From positions 1 through 64,000 of the forward strand of contig JBEPZO010000001.1 of the NCBI GenBank assembly GCA_041640815.1: a stretch of DNA of 64,000 bases. Reading direction: 5' to 3'. The translations under genes were made by a program, and so were the position numbers. Origin of the DNA: JANWZL01 sp041640815. Lineage in GTDB: Bacteria > Pseudomonadota > Gammaproteobacteria > Burkholderiales > Thiobacillaceae. The number at the start of each line of letters is the position of its first letter. Within the stretch, counting starts at the first letter, position 1. The notes under the pieces are model-generated. The model did not search any database and was not told where the DNA came from. It was given only the letters and a program-made list of their open reading frames with translations. Positions 8,230 through 16,493 of this stretch are shown one piece after another.

Positions 8230-8258
8230 GCGTCACAAAAAGATCATCCGCCTGCAAT
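8230..8258 (+). promoter_or_regulatory. Degenerate Pho-box-like repeats upstream of phospholipase C gene
   Basis: Three heptamers on an 11-bp period precede the phospholipase gene: GCGTCAC (8230), AGATCAT (8241) and CTGCAAT (8252). Their matches to the CTGTCAT unit are 4, 4 and 5 of 7. The spacers are AAAA and CCGC. The end of the array is 25 bp from the start codon, the same distance as in the glycosyltransferase promoter. It is clearly weaker than the other two boxes and could be chance. Confidence 0.35.
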
Positions 8259-8283
8259 CAATCCTTAGCCGTATGGGCCGATC

Positions 8284-9150
8284 ATGGCCGCCATGTCGAA
8301 GGCGGCCCGTCGGTTTTTGTACGCGCTTCCCCTGCTGCTGGCAAGCGGCGACGCCCTCGCCTGGGGCCTGCACACCCACGTCTATTTCGCCCAACTCCTG
8401 GTCTGGGTCATTCCCTTGCTCGGCCCCGCCTGGCGCCTGGCCGTCCAGCGTCACCCCCGGCTAGCCATGGCCGGCGCCTGCCTGCCCGATCTCGCCCTGG
8501 TCGGCCCGCGCCTGCGCAGCGATGCCTTTGACAGCAGCCACCGCTGGCACACCGCCCATGGCCTGCTCATGCGCGCCGATGATGCGGCGGAACAGGCCAT
8601 CGCCGTGGGTTATGCGAGTCACCTGCTGGTGGATGTGATCGCCCACAATCATTTCGTGCCCGCGCACGAAAAGCTCCTCGCCGATATCCCTTGGGTCACC
8701 CACGTCGCAGTGGAATGGGCCATGGACGCCCATGTCGCGCGCCACGTCTTCCTGCACCCGGCAGACGTGCTACTGGACGGCGAGCAGCGGCTGTCGGATT
8801 TCGCTGCCAGGCATTTCGGTTGCTCCAGCCGGCTGGCGTTGCGGGCCGTACGCCTGTTGGCCAAGGCCGATCGCGCCTTGCGGCGCTCGCGCCTGCCGCA
8901 GGCCTGCTACCGCCTGCTGCGCCTCGACTGCACGCTGGCGCAACGCTTCGACGCCTACATCCACGCCACCGCCGCTCGTCTCGTGCAGCTCAATCGCGTG
9001 CTCAACCGGGAAGCGCCCGCCTGGGAGGCGGAACTGTCATGCCCGCTCACCAAGCGGGCGCGCCTCGAGCCCTTCACGCGCACGGACCTGCGCGCGCTTG
9101 TGCCGCTGCCGCAAGACCTTTTCCAACCCGAGGGGCAGCAGGCGGCTTGA
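8284..9150 (+). CDS. Secreted zinc-dependent phospholipase C domain protein
   Basis: A 288-residue protein with a Sec signal peptide ending near DALAW. The zinc-dependent phospholipase C/S1-P1-like fold is indicated by WGLHTH right after cleavage (an N-terminal Trp is a metal ligand in clostridial PLC), then CLPDLALVG, HRWHTAHGL and the HX3D-type motif HLLVDVIAHNHF. The family hydrolyses phospholipids to diacylglycerol and a phosphorylated headgroup; activity here is inferred. Its place between olsBA and a Pho-box-controlled glycosyltransferase fits a role in supplying diacylglycerol during lipid remodelling. An internal ATG at 8293 is an alternative start. Confidence 0.78.
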   Translation: MAAMSKAARRFLYALPLLLASGDALAWGLHTHVYFAQLLVWVIPLLGPAWRLAVQRHPRLAMAGACLPDLALVGPRLRSDAFDSSHRWHTAHGLLMRADDAAEQAIAVGYASHLLVDVIAHNHFVPAHEKLLADIPWVTHVAVEWAMDAHVARHVFLHPADVLLDGEQRLSDFAARHFGCSSRLALRAVRLLAKADRALRRSRLPQACYRLLRLDCTLAQRFDAYIHATAARLVQLNRVLNREAPAWEAELSCPLTKRARLEPFTRTDLRALVPLPQDLFQPEGQQAA

Positions 9151-9301
9151 CCGTACGCGGCAGGCGCTAACGCCTCAGGCCAGGCGGGCTACAGGCGGGC
9201 CCGGCGCTCGCGTCGAAACGCCGTCTGGACGCTAGCGACGCCGCGTTGCCTGCCGCTGGGCCAGCGGGGCCGCGGCCGGTCGCCTACAGGTCAGAGGCTT
9301 G

Positions 9302-10528
9302 CTAACCGTATTCGACACCAAACAGGGCGCGGTCATGATACGCCTCATGCGTTCGCACGGTGTTGAGCAGGATCTCCTCCAGCCGGACGAAGATCTCCTG
9401 CCACGATAGGGTCATGGCGGTGGCACGCGCCGCTTGGCCCAGACGGTGGCGCAGGGCTGCATCTTGCGCCAGACTCAGGGCATGGGCGATGAACGCACTG
9501 GCGTTGCCGTAGGCCGCCTTCAGGCCGTTCAAGCCGTGGCTGACATGCTCGGCGGCAGCGGCGTAATCGAAGCTCACCGAGGGCAGGCCGCTCGCCATGG
9601 CCTCGAGCAGGACGTTGCCGAAGGTCTCGGTCAGGCTCGGAAACAGAAAGACATCGGCGCTGGCATAGTGGCTTGCGAGCGCCTCGCCACGTTGGGCCCC
9701 GCAATAAACGGCGGCAGGATAGGTCGCCTTCATGGCGCTGAGCTCAGGCCCGTCGCCGACGACGATGAGCCTGGCCTGCGGCTGCTGGCGCACGATGGCC
9801 TGAAAGGTGCGCAGCAAAAGATCGAGATTCTTCTCCGGGGCGATGCGTCCGACATACAGCACCGCCAATCCCTGCGCAGCGAGCCCCCAGGCTGCGCGTA
9901 GCGCCGGGCTGCGGCGAGCGGGGTCAAACAGCTGTGTGTCCACGCCGCGCGCCACCACTTCCAGGTTGCGGAAACCAGCCGACTCGAGCTCGCGCCGAAT
10001 GCTCTGCGAGGGCACCATGGTCACCCGCGCCTGGTTGTGGAATTTGCGCAAGTAAGCGACGATGGGCTTCTTCAACCAGCCCAGGCCGTAGTGCCGGCTG
10101 TAGCTATGGAAATTGGTATGGAAATCGGTGGCAACCGGGATGCGCAGGGTGTTGGCCGCTGCCAGCGCCGACCAGCCGAGCGGCCCCTCGGTGGCCACGT
10201 GGACGACATCCGGCCGCTTGAGCGACCAGATGCGGCGCAACGTCGACTTCGCCGGCAGCCCCATCCTGAGCCCGGCATAGCGCGGAATCGGCACCCCGGG
10301 GCGCAGGACCTGCTCGAGGTTGGACTCATCCCCGGGCAGGTCATTGGCGCCTTGCCGCGGCCGAATGAGTTGCACCTGGTGCTCACGCTCCTGCAGGGCG
10401 CGTACGAAACGGCTGAGCGTCATCGCCACGCCGTTGATCTCGGGCGGATAGGTCTCGGTCACCACGGCGATGCGCAGGCGCCTGCGCTCGACGGGCAATT
10501 GTTGGAAGGCAACGTCTGTGGCCCGCAT
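9302..10528 (-). CDS. GT4-family glycosyltransferase, Pho-box controlled (probable glycolipid synthase)
   Basis: A 408-residue GT-B fold enzyme. The N-terminal acceptor domain begins VTETYPPEINGVAMTLSRF, typical of GT4 enzymes that use lipid acceptors (for example sulfoquinovosyl or mannosyl/glucosyl-diacylglycerol synthases). The C-terminal donor domain has VGRIAPEKNLDLLL, VVGDGPE and the EX7E motif in TETFGNVLLEAMASG. Donor and acceptor cannot be fixed from sequence. The Pho box directly upstream and the neighbouring phospholipase and olsBA genes suggest it makes a phosphorus-free glycolipid from diacylglycerol when phosphate is scarce. It is convergent with the phospholipase gene. Confidence 0.82.
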   Translation of the reverse strand: MRATDVAFQQLPVERRRLRIAVVTETYPPEINGVAMTLSRFVRALQEREHQVQLIRPRQGANDLPGDESNLEQVLRPGVPIPRYAGLRMGLPAKSTLRRIWSLKRPDVVHVATEGPLGWSALAAANTLRIPVATDFHTNFHSYSRHYGLGWLKKPIVAYLRKFHNQARVTMVPSQSIRRELESAGFRNLEVVARGVDTQLFDPARRSPALRAAWGLAAQGLAVLYVGRIAPEKNLDLLLRTFQAIVRQQPQARLIVVGDGPELSAMKATYPAAVYCGAQRGEALASHYASADVFLFPSLTETFGNVLLEAMASGLPSVSFDYAAAAEHVSHGLNGLKAAYGNASAFIAHALSLAQDAALRHRLGQAARATAMTLSWQEIFVRLEEILLNTVRTHEAYHDRALFGVEYG

Positions 10529-10552
10529 GTTTACTCAGCATGCCCGGCTCTG

Positions 10553-10592
10553 GCGACATGTTTGTGACGTGTTGGTGAAGATTTTGTGACCA
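10553..10592 (-). promoter_or_regulatory. Pho box upstream of GT4 glycosyltransferase
   Basis: Read toward the gene on the minus strand, four heptamers on an exact 11-bp period: TGGTCAC (10592-10586), TCTTCAC (10581-10575), ACGTCAC (10570-10564) and ATGTCGC (10559-10553). Spacers are AAAA, CAAC and AAAC. The array ends 25 bp before the start codon. The layout is the same four-unit one as at olsB. Confidence 0.75.
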
Positions 10593-10769
10593 CCCAACGC
10601 CCAGAATGTCTGGCGCTCGCCGCCCGCCCCTGCCGGCCCCTCACGGCAGACTACAGCGAGGGGGTATGCGGCAAGGTGATGCGCTGGCCATGTCCGCTGC
10701 CGAGCGATCATGGCACTTGCCGGTCGGGCGCCAGGTCAGTACGCTAACGCATCTTCCCCTGCCCTAGAC

Positions 10770-12149
10770 ATGTCCGCCGTTGTCGATTCGCAACTTGCCG
10801 CCATCAAGCTGCCACCGCACTCGCTGGAGGCGGAGCAGTCGGTGCTGGGCGGGTTGTTGCTGGAAAACAGCGCTTGGGACAGGGTAGTGGACCTGATCAA
10901 CGAGCGCGACTTCTACGCCGCCGCGCACCGCGTCATCTGGCGACAGATCCACCGCCTGATCGAGGACAACAAACCGGCCGACGTGGTCACCGTCGCCGAG
11001 GCACTGGCCTCGCACAATCAGCTCGAGGAGATCGGCGGCCTGGCCTACCTTACCGATCTGGTCGACAACACGCCCTCCGCGGCCAACATCCGCCGCTATG
11101 CCGAGATCGTGCGCGAACGGGCCGTGTTGCGGAAACTGGCCGAGGCGGCCAGCGAGATCGCTGAGGCGGCCTACAATCCCGCCGGCCGGAGCGCCACCCA
11201 GATCCTGGACGAGGCCGAGGCGCGCGTGTTCGAAATCAAGGAGGCCGGCGCCCGCGGCGGCAAGGGTTTTCTCGAACTCAAACCCCTGCTCATCCAGGTC
11301 GTCAACCGCATCGACGAACTCTACAACCGCGACAATCCGAGCGATGTCACCGGCGTGCCGACGGGCTTCACCGACCTCGACGCCAAGACCTCCGGGCTGC
11401 AGCCGGGTGACCTGATCATCGTCGCCGGCCGGCCGAGCATGGGGAAGACCGCCTTCTCGCTCAACATCGCCGAGCATGTGGCGCTGGAGGCCAAACTGCC
11501 AGTTGCGGTGTTCAGCATGGAAATGGCGGCCAGCCAACTGGTCATGCGCATGCTGGGCTCGGTCGGCAGACTTGACCAGCACAAGCTGCGCACCGGCCGC
11601 ATCGGCGACGACGAGTGGCCCAAGCTCACCCACGCCATCGGGCTACTGGACGAGGCGCCGATCTACATCGACGAGACGCCTGGGCTGACCGTGATGGAGG
11701 TACGCGCCCGCGCCCGGCGCCTGGCGCGGCAATGCAAAGACGGCAAACTGGGCCTCATCGTGCTCGACTACCTGCAGCTGATGTCCGGCAGCGGTAGCGG
11801 CGAGAACCGCGCCACCGAGATCTCCGAGATCTCGCGCTCCTTGAAAGGCTTGGCCAAGGAGCTCAACGTGCCGCTGATCGCGCTGTCGCAGCTCAATCGC
11901 TCGCTCGAGCAGCGGCCCAACAAGCGACCAGTGATGTCGGATCTGCGCGAGTCTGGTGCCATCGAGCAGGATGCGGACCTCATCCTGTTCATCTATCGCG
12001 ATGAGGTCTACAACCCTGACAGCCCAGACAAGGGGACGGCCGAGATCATCATCGGCAAGCAGCGCAACGGCCCCACCGGCACCGTGCGTTTGACCTTTTT
12101 GGGCGAGTACACCCGCTTCGAGAACTATGCCGCTGGCAGCCCGCTTTAA
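10770..12149 (+). CDS. dnaB: Replicative DNA helicase DnaB
   Basis: A 459-residue hexameric 5'-3' helicase of the replisome. The N-terminal domain begins with PPHSLEAEQSVLGGLL. The RecA-like C-terminal domain has Walker A GRPSMGKT, H2-type SMEMAASQLVMR, Walker B LIVLDYLQLMSG, and the arginine-finger region SDLRESGAIEQDAD. The start at 10770 gives the expected short N-terminus; an in-frame start at 10710 would add 20 unconserved residues. It is followed after 5 bp by alr, a common betaproteobacterial pairing. No intein is present. Confidence 0.97.
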   Translation: MSAVVDSQLAAIKLPPHSLEAEQSVLGGLLLENSAWDRVVDLINERDFYAAAHRVIWRQIHRLIEDNKPADVVTVAEALASHNQLEEIGGLAYLTDLVDNTPSAANIRRYAEIVRERAVLRKLAEAASEIAEAAYNPAGRSATQILDEAEARVFEIKEAGARGGKGFLELKPLLIQVVNRIDELYNRDNPSDVTGVPTGFTDLDAKTSGLQPGDLIIVAGRPSMGKTAFSLNIAEHVALEAKLPVAVFSMEMAASQLVMRMLGSVGRLDQHKLRTGRIGDDEWPKLTHAIGLLDEAPIYIDETPGLTVMEVRARARRLARQCKDGKLGLIVLDYLQLMSGSGSGENRATEISEISRSLKGLAKELNVPLIALSQLNRSLEQRPNKRPVMSDLRESGAIEQDADLILFIYRDEVYNPDSPDKGTAEIIIGKQRNGPTGTVRLTFLGEYTRFENYAAGSPL

Positions 12150-12154
12150 GGCCC

Positions 12155-13231
12155 ATGCTCAGCCGGCGACCGCTCACTGCCCGCATCGATACCGCCGCCC
12201 TCGCGCACAACCTAGGGCTCGCCCGGCGCCTGGCCGGCAAGGCGCGCATCCTGGCGGTGATCAAGGCCAATGGCTATGGCCATGGTCTCACACGCGTTGC
12301 CGACGCCCTGCGCGCCGCCGACGGCTTCGCCGTACTCACCCTGGACGAGGCGGCGGCATTGCGCGCACAGGGCTTCACCCACCCGATCGTCCTGCTCGAA
12401 GGCTGGTTCCACGTCGATGAACTGCCGGAGATCGCCCGCCTGCGCTTGCGACCGGTGATCCATCGTGAGGATCAGGTCGACGTCTTGCTCAAGGCGCGGC
12501 TGGACTACCGTCTGGACATCCTGCTCAAGCTCGACACCGGCATGCATCGCTTGGGGCTACCGCCGCAACGGCTTGCTGCCCTGCTCGAGCGGCTGCGCGG
12601 CGCGCCCCAGGTGGGCGGCATCACCCTGATGACCCATTTTGCCTGTGCCGATGAGCCGCAGATCGGCGTGGCGGAGCAGCTCGCCTGCTTTCGCGCCGCC
12701 ACCCAGGGTCTCGATCTGCCCATTACCCTGGCCAACTCGGCGGCCCTCATACGCTACCCCGAGACCCTGGGCGACTGGGTGCGTCCCGGGATCCTGCTCT
12801 ACGGGGTCTCCCCCTTTTGTGACACCACTGGCGAAGCGCTCGGCCTGCTGCCGGCGATGACGCTGGAGTCTGCCCTCATCGCCGTGCAGCGCGTGCGCAA
12901 GGGCGAAGGCATCGGCTATGGCGCTGCTTTCGTCGCCCCGCGCGACATGCGCGTCGGTATCGTGGCCTGCGGTTATGCCGATGGCTACCCCCGCCACGCC
13001 GGCACTGGCACGCCGGTCTTGGTGCAAGGACGGCCGAGCCGCACCTTAGGCCGTGTATCCATGGACATGCTGGCGGTGGACCTCACGGAGCTGCCGGGCG
13101 CCCATGTCGGCAGTCCAGTCACCCTCTGGGGCCAGGGCCTACCGGTCGAGCGGGTAGCCGCGGCCGCCGGCACCATTGCCTATGAGCTGCTCACCGGCCT
13201 CGCCGCGCGTGTGCGCAGCGAGGCGGTTTGA
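12155..13231 (+). CDS. alr: Alanine racemase
   Basis: A 358-residue PLP-dependent racemase that makes D-alanine for peptidoglycan. The PLP lysine is in AVIKANGYGHG near the N-terminus of the TIM barrel. HRLGLPPQ, the catalytic tyrosine segment GYGAAFVA, and SMDMLAVDL of the C-terminal beta domain are present. It follows dnaB closely and is probably in the same transcript. Confidence 0.95.
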   Translation: MLSRRPLTARIDTAALAHNLGLARRLAGKARILAVIKANGYGHGLTRVADALRAADGFAVLTLDEAAALRAQGFTHPIVLLEGWFHVDELPEIARLRLRPVIHREDQVDVLLKARLDYRLDILLKLDTGMHRLGLPPQRLAALLERLRGAPQVGGITLMTHFACADEPQIGVAEQLACFRAATQGLDLPITLANSAALIRYPETLGDWVRPGILLYGVSPFCDTTGEALGLLPAMTLESALIAVQRVRKGEGIGYGAAFVAPRDMRVGIVACGYADGYPRHAGTGTPVLVQGRPSRTLGRVSMDMLAVDLTELPGAHVGSPVTLWGQGLPVERVAAAAGTIAYELLTGLAARVRSEAV

Positions 13232-13263
13232 TTGGAACTCACCGGCTCCCCTATACTGCATGC

Positions 13264-13512
13264 ATGGCCAGCCTCACCTTCGACACGCATCAGTTCGTGC
13301 GCAAGCTGCGCGAACGCGGTTTGACCGAACAGCTGGCAGAAGCGCTCACCGAGGCCATCGTGGATGCGCAAGGTGAGGCAGGGCTGGTGACCAAAAAAGA
13401 CCTCCAGATCGAGCTCGCCCCCATCCGCTCCGACATCAAGCTGATCAAGTGGATGCTCGGCCTGCTTCTGGGTGGCGTGCTCGCCCTGGTGCTCAAGGCC
13501 TCCTTCCCCTGA
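13264..13512 (+). CDS. Small DUF1640-like coiled-coil membrane protein
   Basis: An 82-residue protein beginning MASLTFDTHQFVRKLRERG, the signature of DUF1640 (CCDC90-like) proteins. A short amphipathic or coiled-coil segment contains the QAEAL-like stretch, and a single C-terminal transmembrane helix (WMLGLLLGGVLALVL) follows. Function in bacteria is unknown; eukaryotic relatives include the MCU regulator family. The ATG at 13264 is preferred because it starts at the conserved MASLTFDTH. It lies between alr and trpC, with 32 and 26 bp gaps. Confidence 0.75.
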   Translation: MASLTFDTHQFVRKLRERGLTEQLAEALTEAIVDAQGEAGLVTKKDLQIELAPIRSDIKLIKWMLGLLLGGVLALVLKASFP

Positions 13513-13538
13513 GCCGCTCGCCCGGCCACATACACAGC

Positions 13539-14390
13539 ATGTCCGACATCCTCGCCCGGATCCTGGCCGTCAAGCAGGAGGAGATCGCCGCCGCCCGGCG
13601 CGAAGAGCCCCTGGAGGCGCTGCGCGAGGCCGCGCAGTGGGCGCCGCCGCCGCGCGATTTTCTAGGCGCCCTGCGGGCACGCATCGCCGCCGGCCGGCCG
13701 GCGGTGATCGCCGAGATCAAGAAGGCGAGCCCCAGCAAGGGGCTACTGCGGGCCGACTTCAGACCCGCCGAGATCGCCGCGAGCTATGCGCGCGCGGGCG
13801 CTGCCTGCCTGTCCGTGCTCACCGACCGGCAATTCTTCCAGGGCGCGCCCGAATATCTGCGCGAGGCGCGCGCCGCCTGCGACCTGCCGGTGCTGCGCAA
13901 GGACTTCATCGTCGATCCTTACCAGGTATACGAGTCGCGCGTCATGGGGGCGGACTGCATCCTGCTCATCGTCGCGGCATTCAAATCGGCCAGCCCTGGC
14001 TCGGGCGGCGGCTATCGAGTCAGCGCCCTGCGCGAGCTCGAGGCCATCGCCCATGAGCTCGGCATGGCCGTGTTGGTCGAGGTGCACGACGCCGACGAGC
14101 TCGACGTCGCCCTCAGGCTCAACACCCCCCTCATCGGTATCAACAACCGCAACCTACGCAGCTTCGACACGCGGCTAGAGACCACGCTGGAGCTCCTGCC
14201 GCGCATCCACGGCGCCGCTTCTGGCCCGCAGGCCCATGGCGATCAGCGCCTGGTGGTCACCGAGTCCGGTATCCTCGCCCCGGAGGACGTCGCCCGCATG
14301 CGCGCGGCTGGGGTGCACGCCTTCCTGGTCGGCGAGGCATTCATGAAGGCCGCTGATCCTGGAGAGGAACTGACGCGCTTGTTCGGCTGA
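13539..14390 (+). CDS. trpC: Indole-3-glycerol phosphate synthase
   Basis: A 283-residue TIM-barrel enzyme of tryptophan synthesis. It has VIAEIKKASPSKGLLR with the catalytic lysine, VLRKDFIVDPYQVYESR, LVEVHD, IGINNRNLRSF and VTESGI. It is longer than the usual ~265 residues because of two insertions: a Gly/Ser-rich loop after LIVAAFKSA (PGSGGGYRV) and another after LLPRIHG (AASGPQAHGD). Both lie at loops between barrel strands, so the fold should survive. No other trp genes are adjacent. The start at 13539 gives the canonical MSDILARIL. Confidence 0.94.
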   Translation: MSDILARILAVKQEEIAAARREEPLEALREAAQWAPPPRDFLGALRARIAAGRPAVIAEIKKASPSKGLLRADFRPAEIAASYARAGAACLSVLTDRQFFQGAPEYLREARAACDLPVLRKDFIVDPYQVYESRVMGADCILLIVAAFKSASPGSGGGYRVSALRELEAIAHELGMAVLVEVHDADELDVALRLNTPLIGINNRNLRSFDTRLETTLELLPRIHGAASGPQAHGDQRLVVTESGILAPEDVARMRAAGVHAFLVGEAFMKAADPGEELTRLFG

Positions 14391-14483
14391 GGTCGGCCAC
14401 GCCGATGGCCGCGAGCGTAGCGGACTGCTTCGCCCCTGTCCGGCTTGGCGTCTAGGCAGCGCCTCAAGCCGCTTTGAGCAGCC

Positions 14484-15395
14484 TCAGGCCGACCACAGCC
14501 AGGCTGCGCCGCGCACGCCGCTCGAATCGCCGTGTAGCGGCGGCACGAGGCGGGTGTCGACGCGGTCGGAAAAGACATAACGCCCCCATAGCCGCGGGAC
14601 GTTCTCATACAGGCGGGTGATGTTCGACATGCCGCCGCCGAGCACGATGACGTCGGGGTCGAGCACGTTGATCACGTGCGCCAGGCCGCGGGCGAGGCGG
14701 TCTTCGTAGCGCTCCAGGGCGGCTGCGCAGCGCGTATCGCCGGCTGCGGCGCGCTGCGCGATCGCCTCGGCGGTGAGCTCTAGACCGGTGCTCAGGCGCA
14801 GCGCACGGCTTAGCCCAGGCCCTGATAGCCAGGTCTCGATACAGCCGGCCTTACCGCAGTAGCAAGGCGGGCCGGGGCGCTCGTCATCGCGCGGCCAAGG
14901 CAGGGGGTTGTGGCCCCATTCGCCGGCGATGGCATTGGCGCCGGTGAGCACATGACCGCGCACCACGATGCCGGCGCCGCAGCCCGTGCCGAGGATGACG
15001 CCGAACACCACCTCGGCGCCGGCGGCGGCACCGTCTACCGCCTCAGACAGGGCGAAACAGTTGGCGTCGTTGGCCAGGCGGACCTCACGCCCGAGCAGGC
15101 GTTCGAGGTCTTGCTTGAGCGGCCGGCCGTTGAGCCAGGTGGAGTTACAATTCTTCATCAGGCCGCTGGCGGCGGAGATGGCGCCGGGTGTGCCGATGCC
15201 GAGCGTACCGCTGCCGCCGAGCTCGGCCTCGGCGCCAGCCACTAGCTCGGCGATCGCCTGCAAGGTGGCGGCGTAGTCACCCCTGGGGGTGGGTACACGG
15301 CGGCGCAGCCGCACGCTGTGGTCGGCATCCAGCGCGATGAGTTCGATCTTGGTGCCGCCCAAGTCGATACCGAAGTGTAGGCGGGGCTTGTGCAT
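14484..15395 (-). CDS. ROK-family sugar kinase (fructokinase/N-acetylhexosamine kinase type)
   Basis: A 303-residue ROK protein without a DNA-binding domain, so an enzyme rather than a repressor. It has the ATP-binding GIDLGGTKIELIAL at the N-terminus, LANDANCFALSEA with the catalytic Asp, the ROK signature GEWGHNPLPW, and the zinc-binding CYCGKAGCIETWLSGPG. The sequence is closest in style to Mak fructokinase or NagK; the sugar cannot be decided. It is convergent with trpC. Confidence 0.88.
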   Translation of the reverse strand: MHKPRLHFGIDLGGTKIELIALDADHSVRLRRRVPTPRGDYAATLQAIAELVAGAEAELGGSGTLGIGTPGAISAASGLMKNCNSTWLNGRPLKQDLERLLGREVRLANDANCFALSEAVDGAAAGAEVVFGVILGTGCGAGIVVRGHVLTGANAIAGEWGHNPLPWPRDDERPGPPCYCGKAGCIETWLSGPGLSRALRLSTGLELTAEAIAQRAAAGDTRCAAALERYEDRLARGLAHVINVLDPDVIVLGGGMSNITRLYENVPRLWGRYVFSDRVDTRLVPPLHGDSSGVRGAAWLWSA

Positions 15396-15501
15396 GGCGA
15401 GCCTGTAATGCAGCGTTACGGCATTCTAGAACAATTCCCGCCCTTGCTTTCCCGCTCACGGCGCCGATGGTATGCTGCTCGACTCATAGAGGATGCAAGC
15501 C

Positions 15502-15918
15502 ATGTCAGCCCCTGCCCGCAACGAACTGGAACAGCTGCTCGAGCAGATGCACGCGGACGCGTTAGCGCCGGAAAATTTCGCCAAGCGGCTGCTCGACCTG
15601 CAGGTCTTCATGCCCGTCAAAGACGAAAAACACGCCATCAAGGGCTTCCAGGCCAGCACGCGGGCCGAGCCGCTGGTGTTGGAGGACGAGGAAGGCACGC
15701 GCGTGCTCATCCTGTTCTCTGCGCCGGAGCGGGCTAAGCCCTTCCTCGCCGAGCTACCCGGCTATAGCGGCGGCATCTTGACCGAGTTTTCCTGGGTGCT
15801 GCGCCGCATGGGCGCCGGTGTGGCCATCTCCCTGAACCCGGGCGATGAGCTGGGCTTCGACTTCGACCCCGACATGGTGGCGATGATGGTCGCCTTATTG
15901 CCCGAGCAGGCCGACTAG
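15502..15918 (+). CDS. SseB-family protein
   Basis: A 138-residue protein with the SseB N-terminal domain pattern: LEQLLEQMHADALAPENFAKRLL, then VFMPVKDE, then LVLEDEEGTRVLILFSAPERA and ISLNPGDELGFDFDPDMV. The molecular function of the family is unclear; E. coli SseB modifies serine sensitivity. The ATG at 15502 is preferred over one at 15493, because the AGAGG ahead of them abuts 15493 but is well spaced for 15502. It is followed 2 bp later by an uncharacterised gene. Confidence 0.7.
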   Translation: MSAPARNELEQLLEQMHADALAPENFAKRLLDLQVFMPVKDEKHAIKGFQASTRAEPLVLEDEEGTRVLILFSAPERAKPFLAELPGYSGGILTEFSWVLRRMGAGVAISLNPGDELGFDFDPDMVAMMVALLPEQAD

Positions 15919-15920
15919 CC

Positions 15921-16493
15921 ATGGCACACATCCACACCTTCAAGCGTCCAGAAGCATTGCCAGCTACTGCCCAGGTGGGCGAGCGCTGGAGTGAGGCCTA
16001 CACGCGATACGAAGAAGGGGCGCGTTTTCTTTACCGGCACGGTGCGCACGAGCTGACCCTGTTTTGGCAGGCCCCCACGGCGGCGGAGATCAACGGTTTC
16101 TGCCTGAAGCCCGTGGAGGTTGGGCTGTACGTGCAGGGGCCGGCGGCCTTTCTGCTGTACAAGATCGAGGATGTCTGCGATTGGTCGGATGTCGCGTTCA
16201 ACGTGCATCGCGTGCCTGAGGACGAGCGCGAGTTACCCAATGAGCCCACCGGCGAGCGCGCCCGCTTCCGGCTCACCCTGGTCGATGCGCAGGACGGGAT
16301 CGTGCGCGCCAAGCGCATCGTTTCGCTCGACAAGGTGATGACCCAGGCCCTGCGCATGGTCATGCAGGCGCAGGCCGCCGCAACCTTCGACCGCGCGGCC
16401 TATGAGGCCGCCGTGCGCGCGGCACATGCGCGCTTTCCGGAGCCCAAGGCCATGCTGCAAGCGGCCGAGTTCCAGGAAGCTGCCTTAGGTTGA
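15921..16493 (+). CDS. Uncharacterised protein downstream of SseB-like gene
   Basis: A 190-residue soluble protein with no signal or membrane segment and no domain that I recognise. The middle is beta-rich and hydrophobic (ELTLFWQAP, EVGLYVQGPAAFLLYKI) and the C-terminus is alanine-rich and helical. It lies 2 bp after the SseB-like gene, and its stop overlaps the glcD start (TGATG), so it belongs to a three-gene operon. Confidence 0.7.
   Translation: MAHIHTFKRPEALPATAQVGERWSEAYTRYEEGARFLYRHGAHELTLFWQAPTAAEINGFCLKPVEVGLYVQGPAAFLLYKIEDVCDWSDVAFNVHRVPEDERELPNEPTGERARFRLTLVDAQDGIVRAKRIVSLDKVMTQALRMVMQAQAAATFDRAAYEAAVRAAHARFPEPKAMLQAAEFQEAALG

Noticed and set aside
9158..9255. Distant inverted repeat GCGGCAGGC/GCCTGCCGC between the phospholipase and glycosyltransferase genes
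   Set aside because: The arms are about 80 bases apart in very GC-rich DNA and there is no T-run; expected by chance and not called a terminator.
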